Source: an uncultured Muribaculaceae bacterium
Lineage (GTDB): Bacteria > Bacteroidota > Bacteroidia > Bacteroidales > Muribaculaceae
Direction of reading: 5' to 3'
DNA: 13,284 nt
NCBI GenBank assembly: GCA_910586475.1
Contig: CAJUHM010000058.1
Span: 1-13,284 of the forward strand
Shown here: positions 1-7,302 of the stretch, one piece after another
Layout of the letters: the number at the start of each line of letters is the position of its first letter
How positions within the stretch are numbered: position 1 is the stretch's first letter
Notes under the pieces: generated by a model
Told to the model about the DNA's origin: nothing
Seen by the model: only the letters and a program-made list of their open reading frames with translations
Databases searched by the model: none
Made by a program: the position numbers and the translations under genes

Positions 1-304
1 CGGGAATGTTGTCGAGTTCGGATATGTCGGATAGTTTGATTCCATCAACATAAATCTCACTGACGGCAAGACCATTGATTTTGAATGTTCCCTGTTCACG
101 CGATATATTGGGAAGAAATCCCAGTACATCAACAGCTGGTTTCCCCTTTACGATATCCATACCTCGGAGATTGGTTGTGTAACCCTCGGCATTGTTGGTG
201 GTGCGCGAGGCAACCACAGTCACCTCCTGAAGTTGATGCTCCTTTTGAGCATATGCTGACAGCCAGATAAGGGCTGTCGCGAGAATTAAAAATAACTTTT
301 TCAT
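1..304 (-). CDS. TonB-dependent outer-membrane receptor, N-terminal fragment (cut by window edge)
   Basis: Reading leftwards from the ATG at 304-302, 101 codons are open up to the window edge. The protein starts with a typical Sec signal peptide: MKK, a hydrophobic core, then AYA|Q near residues 18-20. A mature N-terminus with a TonB-box-like EVTVVAS segment follows, then a plug-domain pattern: repeated V/L-D-V-L-x-x-L-P-N-I, INGLAV, and IYVDGIKLSDI at about residues 83-93. This is the usual start of a Bacteroidota outer-membrane TonB-dependent receptor or outer-membrane beta-barrel protein. The plug begins almost directly after the signal peptide, so no carboxypeptidase-like N-terminal extension is present. 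The barrel and the substrate cannot be judged. A -7 box lies 28 nt upstream. The neighbouring upstream gene on the same strand encodes a membrane-spanning HTH regulator that may control it (inference). Confidence 0.85.
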   Translation of the reverse strand, partial: MKKLFLILATALIWLSAYAQKEHQLQEVTVVASRTTNNAEGYTTNLRGMDIVKGKPAVDVLGFLPNISREQGTFKINGLAVSEIYVDGIKLSDISELDNIP

Positions 305-332
305 ATCGCTTGGATTTTGAATTTTTACACTG

Positions 333-360
333 CAAAGTTAGTGTGAAAACAGTACCCAAG
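333..360 (-). promoter_or_regulatory. Promoter for the TonB-dependent receptor
   Basis: On the minus strand TAACTTTG (333-340) is a perfect TAnnTTTG -7 box. A weak TTGG at 359-356 is the nearest -33 candidate, but its 15-bp spacing is shorter than the usual 19-21. The start codon is 28 nt beyond the box. The weak -33 would fit a promoter that needs an activator. Confidence 0.6.
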
Positions 361-436
361 CCTACTTAAATATCAACAAATCTGCCTTAATTGCGTAGTG
401 TAATATACTGATATTCAATGGCAATAATTGACAAAA

Positions 437-466
437 GTCTTAATTCGGTCTAATTGGGTCTTAAGG
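437..466. repeat. Three helically phased imperfect GTCT direct repeats
   Basis: GTCTTAATTC (437), GTCTAATTG (448) and GTCTTAAGG (458) are imperfect tandem copies starting 10-11 bp apart, about one helical turn. They overlap the last codons of the regulator gene and lie about 100 bp upstream of the TonB receptor promoter on the same strand. Phased direct repeats are a common layout for operator sites. A role here is inference. Confidence 0.35.
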
Positions 467-2152
467 TCGAATTGAAGCCGTCAAAAAGGCTATGAAATCA
501 TCTTTTGGCGGTAGATTCAACTTCTTTCTTATTGAGGTTTTGCTGACATATATCGAGTTAGAGGTCTGTTGAATCAAGACACCGATTTCTTTTGTCGAGA
601 AGTCTGCACGCAACAGGCATAGAATCTGAATTTCTCTTTCGGAAAATACCCCCGGATAGTAATTGAGAAGTTTTGTATGGAAGCAATCGTACAATTCATC
701 TATCACAGGATATAGCTGTTGCCAGTTAACCAAGGTATCGGATATGGATTCTGAATTGCCGACATTGCTTATTTTTCTTAAGGCTTCTTGATTTTGAGTT
801 GTAGGAGATTCCGCGAATGTCCTGATTATACCTATCTGCTGCAAGAGTGTCTTTTTCAGTAGAGCCTGTTTGTCGTCGGTAGATGAAACAGCCGCTGCTT
901 TTGAAAGCTGTTCCAAAGCTTCTATCCGTTCTTCCGCCTCTATAAGCCGTTGTCTTCTTCTATGTGCAATCAGATAAATTATGCCAATGAGAACAAACGC
1001 CACTAACATAACAGCCACAATTAACAGCCACATCCTTTGTTGTTCAATGGTAAGTTCATAGTTACGACGACTGAGGTCATACGAAGTTTCAAGCGCGTCA
1101 TCACGCTCTTGTCTTTTTGTCTCAAGGTCATTGCTGACGCGTCTCAAAGAATGGGCGGTGTTGGAAAGACGGCTCAGCGAGAGTGCTCCGCTATGTTCAT
1201 AGTCCAGAACTATTTTTAGGAATTCAAGATATGTAGCGGCAACCGGATCGTTTCGGAAGAGATTGACATTCATACGGTCAATCATATCGGCATATTCAGT
1301 TGCTTCCGTTAGATTGCCTGAGTTAAGCTGGAGGTTTATCATTGGCACATAGAACTCGGCAAGTTTTTCGGTAGACACGCCTTTCATGCGCTCAATGGCA
1401 TCTTTTAGAATCTCCACTGCTTTTGCCGAGGTCTCTCTCCGTTCGCCAAGAGCGGCGGCATAGTTCACGCGCAAATAAAGCCATTCTGCCGACTCCGTCT
1501 CCGGAGCTTCCGGCAAATCAAATAGCGAATCGCACAACGCAACGGCATCAGAGCTTCTATTGAGTGCGACGAGCGGAGTTATCTTCTTGATTTCAAAATT
1601 AAAACGCTCCTCGTTGTCGTCAGCCAGTCGTATCTGGCGCTCTATTAAATCCAAAGACCTGGAATAATCTTTATCCGAAAAAGAAAATCCGAGAAGCTCC
1701 TGATTTAGTCCCTTTTGAATTCTTACAGGCATACCGATAGCTACAGAATCAATAAGATGGAATGCCTCTCCTTTCAAATCTACAGACCTTAAGTGATAAG
1801 CTTGAGCTATTACAGATTCTACATATGCTGTAGTATCACCATTCTCTTTATAAAAATTGACAGCGAATGGGATAATTGTATCGGTAACAAGCGAACGCCC
1901 CATATGCATATTGGCTTTGGCATGTGTCAGTGCGTAGCGAGCTTTCTCCTTCCTCGTCGATAGAGCCTCTTTGTCAATTCCCTTCAGAATCATGTAGGCT
2001 GAGTCCGGGTGCTGCTCGATAATCTCCTCCGCCTTAGTCAACTGATGTTCTATCTCTGAATTGTTACCACACGACACCGCCATACTTGCCACGATAAACG
2101 CAACAAGCATCAGCAGTAATGGGTATCTATGTAAGGTCATCTTTGTATCCAT
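461..2152 (-). CDS. Lipobox/TPR/TM/LuxR-type HTH membrane-spanning transcriptional regulator
   Basis: The start is set at ATG 2152 (563 aa), not the TTG at 2185, because a perfect -7 box at 2197-2190 places transcription start at or after 2185. ATG 2140 is also possible. Residues 10-28 form a hydrophobic signal ending in the lipobox-like MAVSC (Cys28). A helical, TPR-like region of alternating short helices follows (about 35-330), then a basic and acidic coiled coil (about 340-375). A strong TM helix lies at about 374-397, followed by a basic RRRQR stop-transfer and a second coiled coil. The C-terminus (about 502-550) carries SEREIQILCLL...STKEIGVLI...SIYVSKTSIRKKL, a LuxR/GerE-like helix-turn-helix. 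The inferred topology is a periplasmic sensor joined through one TM to a cytoplasmic DNA-binding domain, a known Bacteroidota design. The ligand is unknown. Its promoter faces away from tRNA-Ser, and the receptor gene lies downstream. Confidence 0.8.
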   Translation of the reverse strand: MDTKMTLHRYPLLLMLVAFIVASMAVSCGNNSEIEHQLTKAEEIIEQHPDSAYMILKGIDKEALSTRKEKARYALTHAKANMHMGRSLVTDTIIPFAVNFYKENGDTTAYVESVIAQAYHLRSVDLKGEAFHLIDSVAIGMPVRIQKGLNQELLGFSFSDKDYSRSLDLIERQIRLADDNEERFNFEIKKITPLVALNRSSDAVALCDSLFDLPEAPETESAEWLYLRVNYAAALGERRETSAKAVEILKDAIERMKGVSTEKLAEFYVPMINLQLNSGNLTEATEYADMIDRMNVNLFRNDPVAATYLEFLKIVLDYEHSGALSLSRLSNTAHSLRRVSNDLETKRQERDDALETSYDLSRRNYELTIEQQRMWLLIVAVMLVAFVLIGIIYLIAHRRRQRLIEAEERIEALEQLSKAAAVSSTDDKQALLKKTLLQQIGIIRTFAESPTTQNQEALRKISNVGNSESISDTLVNWQQLYPVIDELYDCFHTKLLNYYPGVFSEREIQILCLLRADFSTKEIGVLIQQTSNSIYVSKTSIRKKLNLPPKDDFIAFLTASIRP

Positions 2153-2189
2153 ATTCAATGACAGCCTATTACACAGCCGTTTCAAGATA

Positions 2190-2197
2190 CAAAATTA
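2190..2197 (-). promoter_or_regulatory. -7 box of the HTH regulator gene
   Basis: The minus strand reads TAATTTTG, a perfect TAnnTTTG. The -33 region is poor. ATG 2152 lies 37 nt downstream. The box rules out the upstream TTG (2185) as a likely start. Confidence 0.6.
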
Positions 2198-2255
2198 CTA
2201 AAAATCGGCGACTAAACAGCTAACTGAGCTGCTTATCTTTTCCTGAGCATTGATT

Positions 2256-2301
2256 TTGGTTTGGTTCGGGCTTTATATATGCCCGACTAAACCTAAACCA
2301 A
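2256..2301. repeat. Bulged 16-17-bp inverted repeat in the regulator/tRNA intergenic region
   Basis: Arm TTGGTTTGGTTCGGGC (2256-2271) pairs with 2281-2301, whose complement reads TTGGTTT, A, GGTT, TAGT, CGGGC. The loop is the AT-only TTTATATAT (2272-2280). The bulges are all on the right arm. No T-tract follows on either strand, so it is not a classical terminator. The remaining 2302-2460 shows no convincing gene, only a small hairpin GTAGC/GCTAC at 2422-2439. Confidence 0.5.
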
Positions 2302-2460
2302 TATATGGAGACCAGGCAAAAGAAAAATTTGCATGGGCGCAGACCGGGATGTGACTTTACGGCATCATACATGACAACGGTTGCTTCAACATTGTGCTAC
2401 ATACATCCGCAGCGACCCCATGTAGCGGCGCACAGCTACCTCAGACAGTCAATAATATAT

Positions 2461-2490
2461 AAAAACACCCAACTTTGACCATTTTGGGTG
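2461..2490 (-). terminator. Rho-independent terminator of tRNA-Ser
   Basis: Read on the minus strand, CACCCAA (2490-2484) and TTGGGTG (2472-2466) form a 7-bp stem with an 11-nt loop, followed at once by TTTTTATAT. It lies about 45 nt beyond the encoded CCA of the tRNA. Confidence 0.75.
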
Positions 2491-2534
2491 CAAAATTGGG
2501 CATCAATTCTGAATTTGCTGATACTCAGCATTAT

Positions 2535-2622
<88 letters not shown>

Positions 2623-2648
2623 TTGATGTTGTTTGTGGTTTGCGAGTG

Positions 2649-2680
2649 CAAAGTTATAGCTTATTTTTTATTCCTCCAAA
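2649..2680 (-). promoter_or_regulatory. Promoter of tRNA-Ser
   Basis: On the minus strand, -33 TTTG (2680-2677), a 20-bp spacer and -7 TAACTTTG (2656-2649) match the Bacteroidota consensus fully. The mature tRNA starts 26 nt downstream of the -7 box. This is the best promoter in the window. Confidence 0.8.
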
Positions 2681-2738
2681 TTTTTTGCCTATTATTTTTT
2701 CAAAAAACCTTTTTCTCGTTTTTTCGGGGAATAATCAT

Positions 2739-2746
2739 TAATTTTG
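2739..2746 (+). promoter_or_regulatory. -7 box of trmN6-CPBP unit
   Basis: TAATTTTG matches TAnnTTTG, with no clear -33 TTTG. The trmN6 ATG (2752) follows after only 5 nt, so the transcript would start at or very near the start codon. Confidence 0.5.
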
Positions 2747-2751
2747 CAAAT

Positions 2752-3480
2752 ATGAAGGAGTATTCTGACAACAGAAGCCTTTTCCGCTTCAAGCAATTTT
2801 CACTCGAAAACAATGTCGCCGGCCTGAAAATCGGCACCGACGGTGTTCTTTTGGGAGCATGGTCCCAAACCGGCGAATCCCTATCGATCTGGGACATCGG
2901 CACCGGAACCGGGGTCATTGCCCTGATGCTCGCCCAGCGCTCTGACGCCCTCATAACCGGATTTGAAATTGACCCACACGCCGCATCTGTCGCAGCCTCT
3001 AATTTCCGCAACTCCCCCTGGGCCGGCAGAATGAAGATAATCGAAGGCGACGCTGTCGAAATGACGAAATATCTTGATCCCGCCGACATCATCATCAGCA
3101 ACCCGCCCTACTACACCGCCGACGGCGCGATTCCCGCCAAAGGCCACCAACGCGACATGGCCCGCCGAAACAGCCGGCTCTCTTTTAAAAACGTGATCGA
3201 AATAGCGGCCCGCAAACTCTCTCCGACGGGTAGCCTCTTTCTTGTGTCTCCCGAATCCTCACGAGACACGATCGAATGGGAAGCCGCAATAAACGACCTT
3301 AAACTCCGGCGTCTGACATCCGTCAAAACCAAGGCTACGGCCTCCCCCACCCGACTCCTATGGCATTTCTCGCGACTCGGCGGTCCGCTTCTGACCGACA
3401 GCCTGGCGATTCGCACCGGCGAAGGAGACTACACCCCCGAATATATTTCTCTGACCAAAGACTATTATCTACAATTTTAG
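2752..3480 (+). CDS. trmN6: tRNA1(Val) (adenine(37)-N6)-methyltransferase TrmN6
   Basis: This 242-aa class I SAM-dependent methyltransferase is close to the usual TrmN6/YfiC length. The family N-terminus is present as FRFKQFSLENN (11-21) and GLKIGTDGVLLGAW (24-37). SAM motif I is WDIGTGTGVIAL (47-58), the acidic end of strand 2 is FEIDPH (71-76), and the N6-adenine catalytic motif is NPPY at 117-120. Known family members methylate A37 of tRNA1(Val) next to the anticodon, in the cytoplasm. ATG 2752 is chosen because homology begins there. The frame is open further upstream, but that stretch runs through the antisense of tRNA-Ser and the promoter. The CPBP gene starts 5 nt after its stop, so the two are probably co-transcribed. 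Confidence 0.92.
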   Translation: MKEYSDNRSLFRFKQFSLENNVAGLKIGTDGVLLGAWSQTGESLSIWDIGTGTGVIALMLAQRSDALITGFEIDPHAASVAASNFRNSPWAGRMKIIEGDAVEMTKYLDPADIIISNPPYYTADGAIPAKGHQRDMARRNSRLSFKNVIEIAARKLSPTGSLFLVSPESSRDTIEWEAAINDLKLRRLTSVKTKATASPTRLLWHFSRLGGPLLTDSLAIRTGEGDYTPEYISLTKDYYLQF

Positions 3481-3485
3481 CAAAC

Positions 3486-4367
3486 ATGACACCCCCGATC
3501 AAATTCAATATCAGCCCAATCCAGCGGGCACTTCTGCTTGCATGCATAACACTGATCTGCTACATAATCGCGAGCGTCCTGGCGCTGATCGTTCTCGGCA
3601 AGGGAATGACCGCAACACGCATGTCAGTCATCACCGTCGTCCAGGACGTCCTCCTGTTCATACTTCCGGCAATCGTCACAGCTATTATAATCACTCGGCA
3701 GCCCGCAGAATTCCTCGCCATCGACCGCGTGCCATCGCGTCGCGTCGTCCAGCTGGCAATCCTCGCGCTTCTGGCATCCATTCCCGCAATGAATCTGATA
3801 ATAGAGTGGAACGCCTCGATTTCACTCCCCGAATGGCTCGGAAGTCTCCGCGAATGGATGATCAACTCTGAGAAATCAGCCTCCGAAGCGATTAAAGTAA
3901 TGGTCAACGGCGAATCCGTAATGAGTCTGATAGTGCTGATTCTGGTTGTCGGCATATTTGCCGGCTTCTCGGAGGAACTCTTCTTCCGCGGAACAATCCA
4001 GCGGATGATGACAACCGCAGGCGTCTCTCCTCACATAGCCATCTGGACGACAGCCATTATTTTCAGCGCGATCCACCTCCAGTTTTTCGGCTTCGTCCCA
4101 CGCCTGATTTTAGGCGCGATCTTCGGCTACATGACCTGGTGGAGCGGATCCGTATGGCTCTCCGCAATCGCCCATTGCCTCAACAACTCCCTTGCGGCGA
4201 CCGTAATGTGGGCTGCCTCGCGGAATCCCGCCTCGGAAATCACCGAAATCGAAAAATTCGGGGCCGGCAACTACCTGATCGCCGCCGCAAGCGCAATTAT
4301 CGCGCTCGGCCTACTATACGCACTGAAAACATTCGCCACACGCCAGCGAACCATCAGCCCCGACTGA
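3486..4367 (+). CDS. CPBP family intramembrane glutamic endopeptidase (CAAX protease/Rce1-like)
   Basis: The 293-aa polytopic membrane protein has hydrophobic segments at about 15-38, 48-70, 86-105, 146-160, 184-200, 205-220 and 262-281. The CPBP (ABI) motifs are intact: motif 1 EE (163-164) with FFRG (166-169), motif 2 FSAIH ending at His197, and motif 3 H230xxxN234. Family members are intramembrane proteases related to eukaryotic Rce1. In bacteria their roles include bacteriocin self-immunity and membrane-protein processing, and the substrate here is unknown. ATG 3486 lies 5 nt after the trmN6 stop. The longer frame from 3360 overlaps trmN6 and is not needed for the family. A strong terminator lies just beyond the stop. 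No bacteriocin gene is visible nearby, so a housekeeping role is as likely as immunity. Confidence 0.9.
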   Translation: MTPPIKFNISPIQRALLLACITLICYIIASVLALIVLGKGMTATRMSVITVVQDVLLFILPAIVTAIIITRQPAEFLAIDRVPSRRVVQLAILALLASIPAMNLIIEWNASISLPEWLGSLREWMINSEKSASEAIKVMVNGESVMSLIVLILVVGIFAGFSEELFFRGTIQRMMTTAGVSPHIAIWTTAIIFSAIHLQFFGFVPRLILGAIFGYMTWWSGSVWLSAIAHCLNNSLAATVMWAASRNPASEITEIEKFGAGNYLIAAASAIIALGLLYALKTFATRQRTISPD

Positions 4368-4388
4368 GCCGACTCAGACACAAAACAA

Positions 4389-4441
4389 AAAAACAGATGG
4401 TGCGCCAGAAACCTCTTGCCCCGGCGCACCATCTGTTTTTT
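4389..4441. terminator. Strong bidirectional rho-independent terminator
   Basis: A-rich arm 4389-4406 (ending CAGATGGTGCGCC) is the perfect complement of 4423-4440 (GGCGCACCATCTG then T5), with a 16-nt loop. T-tracts exist on both strands, so the stem ends both the plus-strand trmN6-CPBP unit and the convergent minus-strand ddl operon, whose stop is 17 nt away. Confidence 0.92.
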
Positions 4442-4457
4442 CTCTGAGCAGACTGCC

Positions 4458-5633
4458 TTACTTCAGCTTGCCACCCTTGACCCCGCCACCGAGGGCAAAG
4501 ATATTCTGGTCATAACTGATCGTCTTCTTGCTCTGTTCACGCTTGCGTTTGAGAGCGAGTTTCACAAGGCGGTCCATCAGCTTGTCAAACGAAATCCCCG
4601 TTGCCTCCCAGAGATAGAACGAAAGCGATCCCGGGATAGTATTGATTTCATTGACATAGATCTCGCCGTTATCAGCGTCCATGATCACATCGACACGGCT
4701 CACCCCGTGACACGACAGCACGCGGAATGTCTCGCCGGCAAGAAAACGGATTCGATCACTTGTTTCCTTCGGCAGATCGGCTGGAATACGTTTCTGGGAT
4801 GCCTGCATACCCTTCGCTCCCTTAGTTCCGCCCATATATTTATCCTCATACGAGAGAATTTCGCCACTCTTGATCGGCTCTTCGCAGACCGAAGTCTCAT
4901 ACTCGTCGCAATCTCCAAGCACCGAACAGTTGACCTCATGGAGATTTTCGATCATATGCTCCACAATGATGCGGGCACTGTAACGTTCGGCATCATTGAT
5001 CCGCATGATCAGCTGCTCGCGATCCTTCGCACGCCCGATGCCGACGCTCGAGCCCAGGTTCGACGGCTTGACAATGACCGGATAGCCGAGTTTCGACTCG
5101 ATCTTCTCAATCAGCGCATCGCGCTGGCTGAACCACTGCTTGTCAGTGAACCACACATAGTCAACGACAGGAACCTCACAGGCCTGTAGAATCATCTTCA
5201 TCGTGATCTTATCCATCCCGTTGGCCGAAGCGAGCACATTGCAACCCGCATAAGGAATGCCGATCGCATCGAGAATACCCTCGAACGTACCGTCTTCTCC
5301 GTATGAACCGTGAAGCACCGGAATCGCGACATCGAGCTTCCCGACAACATTGCTTCCGAAATGCTTGCGCTTGCGCAGATAGAGATTGTAATCGTCGCGC
5401 ACAGGCTCCATGTAAACCTCCCGGCACTTCTCAAGCAGCGCCGGAACATCGCGGTAATTGGCAACATCGAAAAGAGCTTCGCCCGTATACCAGCGACCCT
5501 GCTTAGTGATATAGACCGGAGTGACATCATAGACCGAACGGTCGATCGCACTCATAGCCTGCGAAGCCGAAATGACGGAAATCTCATGTTCTGTCGAACA
5601 TCCGCCGAAAAATACGCCTATATTGGTTTTCAT
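4458..5633 (-). CDS. ddl: D-alanine--D-alanine ligase family ATP-grasp enzyme
   Basis: The 391-aa protein joins two D-alanines (or related D-amino/hydroxy acids) using ATP, in the cytoplasm. The N-terminal GGCSTEHEIS holds Glu15, the equivalent of E15 in E. coli DdlB. HGSYGEDGT is at 108-116, KPSNLGSSVG at 189-198 with the catalytic serine, and the omega-loop tyrosine is DKY at 264-266, which favours D-Ala over D-lactate as acceptor. Arg313/Asp315 (SRVD) and metal ligands Glu329/Asn331 (NEINTIPGS) are also present, so the enzyme looks active. It is longer than the usual 300-350 aa because of a basic then glycine-rich tail (about 363-391). It is the third gene of the operon, 39 bp after the MurF-like ligase. 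It may be the only Ddl of the cell or a specialised paralogue; the window cannot tell. Confidence 0.92.
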   Translation of the reverse strand: MKTNIGVFFGGCSTEHEISVISASQAMSAIDRSVYDVTPVYITKQGRWYTGEALFDVANYRDVPALLEKCREVYMEPVRDDYNLYLRKRKHFGSNVVGKLDVAIPVLHGSYGEDGTFEGILDAIGIPYAGCNVLASANGMDKITMKMILQACEVPVVDYVWFTDKQWFSQRDALIEKIESKLGYPVIVKPSNLGSSVGIGRAKDREQLIMRINDAERYSARIIVEHMIENLHEVNCSVLGDCDEYETSVCEEPIKSGEILSYEDKYMGGTKGAKGMQASQKRIPADLPKETSDRIRFLAGETFRVLSCHGVSRVDVIMDADNGEIYVNEINTIPGSLSFYLWEATGISFDKLMDRLVKLALKRKREQSKKTISYDQNIFALGGGVKGGKLK

Positions 5634-5672
5634 TTCTAACTCAGTTTTATTTATGTTGTTGTTTCTGTTTTC

Positions 5673-7280
5673 TCATTTGAACGTATCGGGAAGGTCATTC
5701 TCATAGAGAACCGTATCACCGGCTTTCGCACGCGCAACCATCATCGACTGCGCCTCAGCAAACGTTGCAGCCGTCAGCACTTCAAGATCCGGATTGCCTG
5801 CGCTCCCGATCCCCTCCAGAATAGCCTCCTTATTATAATCGCCGACAACTATAGCCACGTCGACACTGCGGCCGATCTTCTCGCCGAAACTGCGGTTAAG
5901 CTCATACTGCTTCTCACCCAGCTCGATCATCCCCGGAGTGATCACGAAACGGCGTCCCGAAGTCATCGATGCAAGCACATCGAGTGCCATCGCCGATCCC
6001 GTCGGATTGGAATTATAGGCGTCATCGATAATATTAATGCCCGCAGGCGTACGTTTCATATTGAGTCGGTGCTCGACCTGCTCGATCTTCTCCACGGCAT
6101 AACGGATCTTATCCTCCGGAACGCCAAGATGCATCGCGACAACCACCGCCGCAACCAGATTCGACACATTGCATTCTCCGACGAGCGAGGTCCGCAGATC
6201 CAGACGGACTCCGTTGCCGACAACCGCAAACGTAGTCCCCTGAGGACTATATCTGACATCGACAGCCTTAAAATCGAGACCCTCAGACGCCGCAACACCG
6301 TAGCGCAGGCAGACCGTATTGTCAACCCTCCGGCCGGCAATCATCGGAAAATCGTTATTGACAACTGCAAGACCGTCAGACGGAAGAGAATCGACCAGCT
6401 CAAACTTTGTCCGCTGCACATTCTCTATCGTCTTGAACGACTCGAGATGCTGCGGACCGACGGCCGTCACGATTCCGATCTGCGGATGAACGAGATCGCA
6501 GATCTCCTCGATATCATTAAGCTGTTTGGCCCCCATCTCGCAGATGAAAACCTCCGTATAAGGCTTCATCATCTCCCTGACCGTCCGGATAACACCAAGA
6601 GTCGTATTGAAACTGCCAGGCGTCATCAGAACATCAAAATGCTCCGAAAGAATCCGTTCAAGATAATGCTTTGTGCTCGTCTTGCCATAGCTGCCCGTGA
6701 CGCCGATCACCTTCAGATCGGGAATCGAACGCAGAATCTCCGCCGCCTCGTTATAATACTTGCGGTTGATCGCCTTCTCGACCGGACCGAGAATGGCCAC
6801 TGACCCCATCACGATTATATGTGAGCCGCAATAAAGAAACGTCGCCCCCACCGCGAGAGCAAACATCACCGCGCCTGCTCCGCTCGTCGCACAGACGACT
6901 GCAGCTACCGCCCCCTCAGCCAAGACTGACAGGACGATCATCGTCGAAAAGATCCGTCTGACGCGATTTGTCCAGACCAGCGGCTTCTTATACTTTCTGA
7001 ACAAAAGCGTGAACGCGCTTCCGGCCGCAAAGACAGCCATCAGCACCATGCCCCACAGCTCCGAACCGAAATCGACCAGCGACAGAAGAGCGACACAGAG
7101 CCCGATCAGACGCGGAAAAGAAGTCGTGTCGCCCGAATTTCTGAGCCAGCGGCGATAGCGTTCGTTTCTGTACGAATTCTGCTGCATCATCATCAGGTCG
7201 CGGCTATACTCCGCAACCATATTGACCGCCACACAGAGGAGCGATATAATAAAACAGGTAAGTACCAATGGTGAAAACAT
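5673..7280 (-). CDS. Membrane-anchored MurF-like Mur ligase
   Basis: The protein has 535 aa from ATG 7280; an upstream ATG (7400) would overlap the hydrolase gene. Residues 1-22, about 57-94 and 108-160 form four or five TM helices where MurF normally has its N-terminal uridine-nucleotide-binding domain. The Mur ligase centre follows: P-loop GVTGSYGKTSTK (193-204), EMGAK (248-252), GPQHLE (275-280), a likely carbamylated lysine in RTKFEL (Lys292), EHRLN (403-407), DDAYNSNP (419-426) and GMIELG (450-455). These match MurF more than MurC, MurD or MurE. The C-terminus ends in LYENDLPDTF, where MurF usually has a KGSR-type motif. Mur ligases make an amide bond via an acyl phosphate from ATP, and MurF adds D-Ala-D-Ala. 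The gene lies between the hydrolase (22-bp gap) and ddl (39-bp gap). An acceptor held at the membrane is inferred. Homology databases may simply label it MurF. Confidence 0.82.
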   Translation of the reverse strand: MFSPLVLTCFIISLLCVAVNMVAEYSRDLMMMQQNSYRNERYRRWLRNSGDTTSFPRLIGLCVALLSLVDFGSELWGMVLMAVFAAGSAFTLLFRKYKKPLVWTNRVRRIFSTMIVLSVLAEGAVAAVVCATSGAGAVMFALAVGATFLYCGSHIIVMGSVAILGPVEKAINRKYYNEAAEILRSIPDLKVIGVTGSYGKTSTKHYLERILSEHFDVLMTPGSFNTTLGVIRTVREMMKPYTEVFICEMGAKQLNDIEEICDLVHPQIGIVTAVGPQHLESFKTIENVQRTKFELVDSLPSDGLAVVNNDFPMIAGRRVDNTVCLRYGVAASEGLDFKAVDVRYSPQGTTFAVVGNGVRLDLRTSLVGECNVSNLVAAVVVAMHLGVPEDKIRYAVEKIEQVEHRLNMKRTPAGINIIDDAYNSNPTGSAMALDVLASMTSGRRFVITPGMIELGEKQYELNRSFGEKIGRSVDVAIVVGDYNKEAILEGIGSAGNPDLEVLTAATFAEAQSMMVARAKAGDTVLYENDLPDTFK

Positions 7281-7302
7281 ATTCTGATTGTTTATAATTG
7301 TT

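Noticed and set aside
2153..2185. Longer regulator frame starting with TTG at 2185
   Set aside because: A perfect -7 box at 2197-2190 would put the transcription start at about this codon, and ATG 2152 gives a normal signal sequence.
2305..2478. A 57-codon plus-strand frame starting ATG at 2305 in the intergenic region
   Set aside because: Its composition looks random, it has no promoter or recognisable motif, and it runs into the tRNA terminator stem; probably chance.
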